A DNA stretch of 20,982 bases from Dunaliella salina. Lineage: Eukaryota > Chlorophyta > Chlorophyceae > Chlamydomonadales > Dunaliellaceae. Below, in pieces: positions 14,706 through 20,982 of this stretch. Every line of letters starts with the position of its first letter. The first letter of the stretch is position 1. The stretch is taken from assembly GCA_002284615.2 (NCBI GenBank), contig MU069670.1:197725-218706 (forward strand), read 5' to 3'. Under the pieces are notes generated by a model that was not told the DNA's origin, ran no database searches, and was given only the letters and a program-made list of their open reading frames with translations. The translations under genes and the position numbers were made by a program.

Positions 14706-15146
14706 CTACAGCTCTTCAAAAAGGGGCCGTCGCATATCACGCCTAGCACCGGCTGCTGCATCGTTTCTGGACCCGTCCTTTTGGCAATCTGCCCGCCCCC
14801 CTGATTCATCACCAGCCTGTGCTTGTGCAGCACGCTCATCAGACAGCGATACACCCCCAGTGCCTGCACCTCCAGGTCTAGCCTTGCCCTGAAAGCCCTC
14901 TTGCTCCCCGCTCCCCTCCTCCGGCCACGCGCATGGCTCGTCAACTCCTTGATTGGTTGGCTTGCTTTCGACCTCACTGGCCTGCCCTCTCAGGCCTTCC
15001 CAGACGCCGCTGTGTGAAGACTCTGGATGGAAGCCATTTTTGTACATGCTGACTGCTGCAGTCTTAGGCTGCCCTTCATGGTGGGATGTGCCTGGTTGGG
15101 CCTCCGACTCTGGCTCCTCGCTTAAGTCCGCCCGGATGGTGTCCAA
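14706..15146 (-). CDS. Hypothetical 146-residue acidic, low-complexity ORF
   Basis: The minus-strand ORF starts MDTIRADLSEEPESEAQPGT, is rich in Glu, Gly, Ala and Gln, and ends RRDMRRPLFEEL. It has no domain, signal peptide or membrane segment. It lies upstream of the LINE copy 2 remnants in the same orientation and could be the 5' ORF of that element, a host exon, or chance. A second minus frame over 14651-14977 is also open, which weakens the case. No homologue is recognised. Confidence 0.3.
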   Translation of the reverse strand: MDTIRADLSEEPESEAQPGTSHHEGQPKTAAVSMYKNGFHPESSHSGVWEGLRGQASEVESKPTNQGVDEPCAWPEEGSGEQEGFQGKARPGGAGTGGVSLSDERAAQAQAGDESGGRADCQKDGSRNDAAAGARRDMRRPLFEEL

Positions 15147-15149
15147 AGT

Positions 15150-15402
15150 CAGCGCAGGAGTGGTAGCACCAGGCCTCCGGCTGCTGCAATCATTTGGGAA
15201 GAAATGGGGTCATGATGGGCGGTAAATATTTCACACCACAGCTGATCATTTCGAGATTCTGGATTGTGCAGTGAAATGCTGAGGGTTCACACTGTGAGTC
15301 ACAGCCAGGAGGGAACACATGAGAATGGATTGTTCAAGCCTGACAGTACCATCAAGCCTGCTCAACAGTGGTCATGGTCAGCAAGCAGCCAATGACAATG
15401 TT

Positions 15403-15403
<1 letters not shown>
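15150..15403. other. Short stretch with nothing recognised
   Basis: No open frame of note, no repeat and no promoter-like element seen between the hypothetical ORF and the first CTG tract. Confidence 0.5.

Positions 15404-15441
<38 letters not shown>
15404..15441 (+). repeat. (GCT)n trinucleotide tract 1
   Basis: About 12 perfect GCT units. In the plus frame it reads as poly-Ala. Composition alone explains the open frame. Confidence 0.96.
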
Positions 15442-15486
15442 ACAGATTGACCAGCAATTATTGGCTATAAACAGATCCTGGCTATC

Positions 15487-15487
<1 letters not shown>

Positions 15488-15518
<31 letters not shown>
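15488..15518 (+). repeat. (CTG)n trinucleotide tract 2
   Basis: About 10 perfect CTG units, 46 bp downstream of tract 1. It reads as poly-Leu in the same frame in which tract 1 reads poly-Ala. Both tracts are preceded by TGGCT. Confidence 0.96.
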
Positions 15519-15599
15519 AAATTCTGATATATCCTTGCAATCAAAATGCAGCACAGGTGGACACAAAACGTCAGGAGATTTACAATAGCGGCAGAGTCA

Positions 15600-16640
15600 G
15601 CTCAACCAACACAATTTCCTGACTCTTTGCAGGCGTGTGCCGGGCCGTAAATGCAATGCAGTCGATGTGGATGAATGGGAATGATATCGTTGGGACAAAT
15701 GGTGCAGTACCTGATCCTCTGCAAGCGTGCTTGCCCGTGCGGTTGCTGCAAGCGGTCGATGCTACTATTGCTCTGCCCATAGGAGGCCTCCAACTGGTAG
15801 TAGGCACGAGCAGCAGGCGTCAAGACATGGACCTCTGCATGGCCTGCAACATGACAAGGAAGTAAAGCAGGTGCTGCATGGATGAGCTCACTTAGCTCAG
15901 TTTGATCAGCGCTGGGTGATCAAATATGTACCTTGCGTGGCCTGCAACACAACAGGAAAGTGAAATGGACACTCCATGGATGAGCTTACTCTGCTCAGTT
16001 TGATCAGCCCTGGGTGAGCAACCAGCGCACTCTGCTCAGTTTGATTAGCCCTGGGCAAGCAAACAGGCACCTTTGCGTGGCCTGCGATGCGACAGGAAAG
16101 TGAAGCAGATGCTGTCGATGAAGATCAATCAAAACAAAAACAAGCCCTACTCTTTTTCACATGTTTTTTTTTTCCCGTGTTAATGGACAGGCTAGCACTC
16201 AGTCGTTTGGACTGGAGGCCTTCTTTGTCCTGCAAACCTGCAACCTGAAGCAGATGCTGCACGGATACGCTGTTAATTTTTTTTTCCTGCCGTAGGCGTG
16301 TGGACATACGCTGCTGTGTGGCTTGCGGCACGACAAGGAAGTGAAGCAGATGCTGCTGATGAAGACAAATCCAGACAACAACAAGCTTCATCCTCTTCAA
16401 CATGAACTTCTTTACTTCAGGCAAGCAGTCAGACGTTTTGACTGGAGGCCTTCTTTGTCATGCAGCCTGCAACCTGAAGCAGATGCTGCATGGATATGCT
16501 GTCAGTTTGCTGCAAGCGTGAGGACATGCACCTCTGCGTGGCATGCAACACAAGAGGAAAGTGAATTAGATGCTGCAAGGATGGGCTCATGTAGCTCAGT
16601 TTGATCATCCCTAGGTTAGCAGATGAGCCCCTTAGCACAA
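15600..16640 (+). repeat. Degenerate tandem repeat (about 100 and 230 bp) with a recurring CxxC peptide
   Basis: Related segments near 15833, 15934, 16075, 16314 and 16535 carry GCGTGGCCTGCAACACGACA and AGGAAAGTGAAGCAGATGCT variants. Two large units start near 16075 and 16314 and share GACTGGAGGCCTTCTTTGTC and CCTGCAACCTGAAGCAGATG. Three copies read DMDLCMACNMTRK, DIRCCVACGTTRK and DMHLCVACNTRGK on the plus strand. The other motif is TAGCTCAGTTTGATCAGCCC. The peptide similarity suggests duplicated exon pieces of a CxxC protein, but stops follow each copy and the minus strand is also partly open. Confidence 0.62.
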
Positions 16641-16920
16641 CATGCTGTGCAAGAGATGGGCAACGAGTCCAAAAGGGCAGAAAAGTTCAAGGCCTGCTCG
16701 GGCGTGAAGGCATACACCACAGCATGACCTGCAATGCAAGGGTCAGACAAGGCGGGAAGCACTGTGTATGCTGTCAAGGTGTACTCCCACACTCGGTGGG
16801 GCTAAAGAGACAGCTAGAGGAAATCAGTATAGACAGTTAGAATCAGCCATCAGTTCAACCCGCAATAGAGCATGTGCATTTCAGCACAAGCGGAAGACCG
16901 AAAGTTGGAAGCGTTACAAG
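16640..16920. other. Spacer between repeat blocks, nothing recognised
   Basis: Unique-looking sequence with no domain-bearing ORF, between the CxxC repeat block and the 30-bp array. Confidence 0.45.
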
Positions 16921-16924
16921 CATG

Positions 16925-18105
16925 GAGATCCTCAGTCCAGTTCCACCCAATCACCCATTCCTGCGTCCAGTGCCACCCACTCCTAGCCCACCCATACATG
17001 TGTCAAGTGCCACCCGATTGCCCCTACCTGCATCCACTGCCACCTGATCGCCCCAACCTGGGTTCACCTCTATCCATGTAAGGGTACCTGTGTCGGTTGC
17101 CATTCAATCACCCCAACCTGCATCCAGTGCCAATCAGTCTTTACCCATCCCCATCTGCGTCCAGTGCACACATGTGCCCCTATTCCTGTGTCCATTTCCA
17201 CCCAATCACCCCAACCTGCGTCCAGTGCCACCCATTCACCCCAACCTGCGCTCAGTGCCACCTTATCACTGCCACCCCTACCTGCATCTGTTGCCATTTA
17301 ATCGCCCCAACCTGCATCTGTTGCCATCCAATCACCCCAACCTGCATCTGGTGCCATTTAATCACCCCTACCTGCGTCCAGTGCCAACCAGTCTTTGCCC
17401 ATCCCCACCTGCATCCAGTGCACCAATGCGCCTATTCCTGTTTCATTGTCACCCAATCACCCCAACCTGCGTCCAGTGCCACCCAATCACCCCAACCCGC
17501 GTTTGTTGTCATCTAATCACTTCAACCTGTGTCCAGTGCCAATCCGTCTTTACCCATCCCCACCTGCATCCAATGCCACCCATGTGCCCCAAAACCTGTG
17601 TCCATTGTCACCCAATCACTTCATCCTGCACCATTCAATCATCTCCATCCAGCGCCATTCAACCGTCCCCACCTGCATTCAGCGCCACCCAGTTGCTGCC
17701 CATCCCATTGCATCCTGTGCCACCCAATCAACCTTTTGTGCATCTAGTAACATCGAGTCACATATACCTGTGTTCAAAGCCATCCAATCACCCCAACTTG
17801 CGTCAAGCATCACCCAGCCGCTGCCCATTCCCACCTGCTTCCAGCGCCACCCAATTGCCGTTACCTGCGTCCAGTGCCAACCCAACTCTCCTACCTGTGT
17901 CCAGTGCCATCCAATTATCATTACTCGAGTTTTGTGCCATCCAGCCACAAAAAATCAAGCTGCTTCCAGTGCCACCCAGCTGCTGCCCATCTGCACTTGC
18001 GTCTGTTGCTACCCGTGTGCCCCTATACCTGTGTCCAGTGCAAACAAATCATCCTCACCTGCGTCCAGTGCCACCCAGTCGCTGCCCACCCCTACGCCCA
18101 CAGCC
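16925..18105 (+). repeat. 30-bp satellite array
   Basis: About 38 units of a 30-bp sequence built from CACCCCAACCTGCGTCCAGT and GCCACCCAAT, with variants containing CTGCATCTGTTGCC or a CCCATCCCCACCTGC insertion. Because 30 is a multiple of 3 and the unit lacks stops, all three plus frames stay open for hundreds of bases (peptides TPTCVQCHPI, SPQPASSATQ, HPNLRPVPPN). This is therefore not evidence for a protein. The minus strand is G-rich. Confidence 0.93.
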
Positions 18106-18184
18106 GGAGGTGCGCTCATGGCCGACAAGACGCCCTGCTCTCTCGAGCCAGGCGAAGCAGCAGCACTCATGCTTTTGAGAGCTT
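18106..18184 (+). other. Unique junction between the 30-bp and 65-bp arrays
   Basis: About 80 bp of non-repetitive sequence, reading GGALMADKTPCSLEPGEAAA in one plus frame. It may be a relic of the pre-array sequence. Confidence 0.4.
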
Positions 18185-19385
18185 CAGACACCTGCATGCA
18201 TCCAAGCCAGATCAAGACACCAAAGCATTAAAATGCAAGATGTTGATGCTTTAAATGCAAGCAATTCAGGCACCTGCACCGCATTCAAGCTTGACTAAGG
18301 CCTCATAGAGAGACCCTCAAGGCAAGACATAAGACGCCCACATGCTCTCAATCCAGATCAAGACACTACAGCAATACATGAAAAGACAAGACATCAAGAC
18401 ACCTGCATGCACACAAGCCAAGTCAAGAAACCAAGGCAAGAAATCTGAAGACAAGACATCAAGGTGTCTGCATGCACTCAAGCCAGATCAAGACACTGAA
18501 TCAAGACATCAGAAGCCAGTACACAAAGACCCCTGCACGCATTCAAGCTAGACTAAGGCCTCACAGAGAGATTTTAAAGCCAAGACATCAAGGCGTCTGC
18601 ATGAACTCAAGCTAGATGAAGGCCTCACAAAGAGACTTCCAAGGACAAGACATCAAGACACCTGCATGCACTCAAGCCAGATCCAGACACCAAAAGCGAC
18701 ACATGAAAAGACAAGATAGTAAGGCACCCGCATGCTTTCAAGCGAGACTCAGGCCCCATAAAGAGACTTCTGTAAAGAAAAGACATGAAGACGCCTGCAC
18801 GCATTCAAGGTAGATCCAGACACCAAAGCAAGCCATTAAAAGCAAGACATCAAGACACCTGCGTGCACTCAAGCCAGATCCAGACACCAAAAGTGATACA
18901 TGAAAAGACAAGATAGTAAGGCACCCGCATGCTTTCAAGCGAGGCTCAGGCCCCAGAAAGAGACTCCTACAAAGGCAAGACATAAAAGCGCCTGCACACA
19001 TTCCAGGCAGATCCAGACACCAAAGCAACCCATCAGAAGGCAAGACATCAAGGCGTCTGCATGCACTCAAGCCAGATCATGACACCGAGTCGAGACATCA
19101 GAAGCCAAAACATAAAGACGCCTGCACGCGTTCAAGCTAGACTAAGGCCTCACAGAGAGACTTTAAAGACAAAACATCAAGGCACCTGCATGCACTCAAG
19201 CCAGACTAAGGCGACAAATCAAGACATCAGAGTCAAGACATCAAGGCGCCTGCACGCATTCAAGCTAGACTAAGGCCTCATAGAGAGACTGTAAAGGCTG
19301 GACATCAAGACGCCTGTACGCTAAGTCAGACTAAGACACCAAAGCAAGACATCGAGGTACTTGCACGCATGCAAGCCTGGTCAAG
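18185..19385 (+). repeat. 65-bp satellite array with two unit types
   Basis: About 19 units, anchored on CCTGCATGCACTCAAGCC, spaced 63-67 bp (for example anchors near 18466, 18531, 18595, 18661, 18727 and 18793). Type A continues AGATCCAGACACCAAAG; type B continues TAGACTAAGGCCTCACAGAG. AAGACATCAAGRC precedes the anchor. Because 65 is not a multiple of 3, open frames across it are not conserved between units. Confidence 0.93.
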
Positions 19386-19594
19386 ACACCTCCCTTGGGG
19401 GACCCCCCCTCGGGGCATGCAAACAGCGCAAGGCATTGGCAAACACGCCTTCGACCGGGGCAAGGTTGCTGTGCAGGCATCAGCTAAGACAACTGCAACA
19501 GGGGCAATGCAAGGGGTCAAAAAGCAATGTCGGCAAAGACGAGCTTACACCCACCTACCGACCGAGAAAAGCGTGCACCTGCCTCACACCCGCC
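19386..19594 (+). other. Non-repetitive spacer of about 210 bp
   Basis: Unique sequence including CTTGGGGGACCCCCCCTCGG, between the 65-bp and 12/24-bp arrays. No gene recognised. Open plus frames run through from the repeats. Confidence 0.45.
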
Positions 19595-20010
19595 TAGCAC
19601 GCGCCTCGCACCTGCCGGTAAAGAGAAGCTCACACCTGCCAGCAAAGAGAAGCTCGCACCTGCCTTGCACCTTCCTCGCACCTGCCTTACACTTGCCGGC
19701 TGAGAGAAGCTCGCACCCGCCTTGCACCTGCCTTGCACCTGCCAACAAAGAGAAGCTCGCACCTGTGCCTGCCGGCAAGGAGAAGCTCGCACCCGCCTTG
19801 CACCTGCCTCGCACCTGCTGGCAAAGAGAAGCACACACCTGCCTTGCACCTGCCTTGCACCTGCCAGCAAAGAGAAGCTCGCACCTGTGCCTGCCGGCAA
19901 GGAGGAGCGTGCACCTGCAGCAAAGAGAAGCTCCAACCTGCATTGTACCTGCTGGCAAAGAGATGCTCACACCTGCCCCGCACCTGCCGGCAAAAAGAAA
20001 CTCACACCTG
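19595..20010 (+). repeat. Composite 12-bp / 24-bp satellite (CACCTGCC core)
   Basis: Units CACCTGCCAGCAAAGAGAAG plus CTCG (24 bp) alternate with 11-12-bp CACCTGCCTTG units, and with a longer form containing TGTGCCTGCCGGCAAGGAG. All unit lengths keep several frames open on both strands (HLPAKRSS on plus, GRCKAGAS on minus). Confidence 0.92.
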
Positions 20011-20013
20011 CCA

Positions 20014-20982
20014 GCGCACTGCCTCCATGCACGCTGCAGCGCGTCACTGCGTTACAGCTGTGGCCACGATGAGCTCGCTCGTGTGGCTCTTGCCATTCAC
20101 TCAGCACACCACCACCAAACAAAGTCCTCAAAGAGAAGCGCGTCCCTACCAGCGCACTGCCTCCACGCATGCCGCAGCGTGCCGCTGCGAGGCAGCTGTG
20201 GCCACAATGAGCAACGTTGTGTGGCTCTTGCCATTAAGCCAAACAAAGTTGGAAAACAGAAGCTCGCGTCTGCCATCGCACTGCCTCCACGCACGCTGCA
20301 GCGTGTCGCTGCGAGAGGGCTGTGGCCGCCATGAGCATGCTTGTGTGACTCTCACCATTCACAGGGTTCATCACCACCAAACAAGGTGAGAAAGAGGGTC
20401 GCACCTGCCAGACACTGCCTCCACGCACGCTGCAGCATGTCACTGTGAGGCAGCTGTGGCCACAGCAAGCACCCTTGCAAACGTGTGGCTCTCACCATTG
20501 ACCAGAACAAAGTTGGGCAGAGAGAAGCTCGCACCTGCCAGCGTGCTGCCTCCACGTACGCTGCAGCGTGTCGCTGCGAGACAGCTGTGGCCACCATGAG
20601 CATGCTTGTGTGACTCTCACCATTCACAGGGTTCATCACCACCAAACAAGGTGAGAAAAAAGAGCCGCACCTGCCAGCACACTGCCTCCACGCACTCTGC
20701 AGCATGTCACTGTGAGGCAGCTGTGGCCACAGCAAGCACCCTTGCAAACGTGTGGCTCTCACCATTGGCCAGAACAACCAGGACAAAGTGGGCAAACAGA
20801 AGCTAGCACCGGCCAGCGCACTGCCTCCACGCACGCTGCTGTGCAGCACTGCGAGACGGCTGTGGCCACATTGAACACGCTTGTGCGGCTCTTGCCGTTC
20901 ACAGGGCACACCACCACAAAACAAAGTCAGAATGAGAGTCGCACCTGCCAGCGCACTGCCTCCACGCACGCCGCAGCATGTC
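20014..20982 (+). repeat. 134-bp satellite array with a 266-bp higher-order repeat, running off the window
   Basis: GCGCACTGCCTCCACGCACG anchors start at 20014, 20152, 20276, 20410, 20541, 20677, 20816 and 20951, spacings 124-139 bp. Each unit continues CTGCAGCGTGTCGCTGCGAG, GCAGCTGTGGCCAC and GTGTGGCTCTCACCATT. Alternate units are closer: ATGAGCATGCTTGTGTGACT recurs 265 bp apart (20331, 20596) and CACAGCAAGCACCCTTGC 267 bp apart (20461, 20728), a dimer higher-order repeat. The array begins with the same CACCTGCC as the preceding one. Confidence 0.93.

Noticed and set aside
14706..14977. APE endonuclease domain of the LINE on the minus strand
   Set aside because: I looked for the SDH and DP/GDFN-type motifs between 13946 and 15150 and found only a weak HLALTF; not enough to call it.
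15352..15622. Poly-Ala/poly-Leu proteins on both strands
   Set aside because: Produced by the CTG tracts. The flanks show no conserved coding features.
17090..18231. Plus-strand open frames of 362 and 278 residues rich in Pro, Ser, His and Cys
   Set aside because: They lie within a 30-bp stop-free tandem array where every plus frame is open. There is no unique domain and no reliable start.
19369..20389. Plus-strand open frames of 321 and 218 residues and several long minus frames
   Set aside because: They run across two satellites and a spacer. Repeat units without stops explain them, and different frames are open over the same bases.
20352..20969. Minus-strand open frame of 205 residues with MRGGSALAGA repeats
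   Set aside because: Translation of the 134-bp satellite. Unit lengths vary from 124 to 139 bp, so the frame is not preserved between units as a selected protein would require.
16925..20982. Possible CRISPR array
   Set aside because: Units are directly tandem with no unique spacers of constant length, units are degenerate, and the sequence is eukaryotic.

Overview
This is nuclear DNA from a eukaryote, most likely a green alga of the Chlamydomonadales (Chlamydomonas, Volvox or Dunaliella-like). The reasons are GTGCAG/GCGCAG 3' splice acceptors, CAG|GTGGGT donors, an intron swollen by tandem repeats, many simple repeats, and degraded non-LTR retrotransposons with the domain order RT - RNase H - CCHC - restriction-like endonuclease, as in the Dualen/RandI elements known from Chlamydomonas. 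The clade is inferred from style, not from a database match. One N at 9088 marks a draft assembly. I see no prokaryotic operon, CRISPR array, rRNA or intact tRNA.

Layout. (1) 1-2377, plus strand: the 3' part of one cellular coiled-coil gene of unknown function, starting in a (AC)n tract. The end of its penultimate visible exon is repeated six times with its donor site, and the start of its last exon about six times with its acceptor. (2) 2366-2580: a candidate tRNA-derived SINE, minus strand, with a (TTTCC)n tail and a perfect 13-bp target-site duplication that contains the gene's stop codon. (3) 2581-5850: no convincing gene; four copies of a short repeat about 700 bp apart. (4) 5851-7221: LINE copy 1, minus strand (3' tail, RLE, CCHC, end of RNase H). 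(5) 7222-8841: a different degraded minus-strand element with an unrecognised Cys-rich protein. (6) 8842 to about 14130: LINE copy 2, minus strand, much longer and broken by frameshifts, an 11-bp minisatellite and at least three nested insertions, one of them a 1-kb element with 18-bp perfect terminal inverted repeats and a dense array of the near-palindrome CCTGATTCAGG. (7) 14130-15240: low-confidence coding remnants. (8) 15404-20982: almost entirely tandem repeats: two CTG tracts, a roughly 230-bp repeat with CxxC coding flavour, a 30-bp array, a 65-bp array, a 12/24-bp array and a 134-bp array running off the window.

The window therefore holds one gene end followed by a retrotransposon graveyard and a satellite block. 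The points most worth following are the mirrored multiplication of donor and acceptor sites in the gene, the SINE sitting exactly on the stop codon, the covarying 3'-terminal hairpin shared by several elements, and the palindrome-array TIR element.
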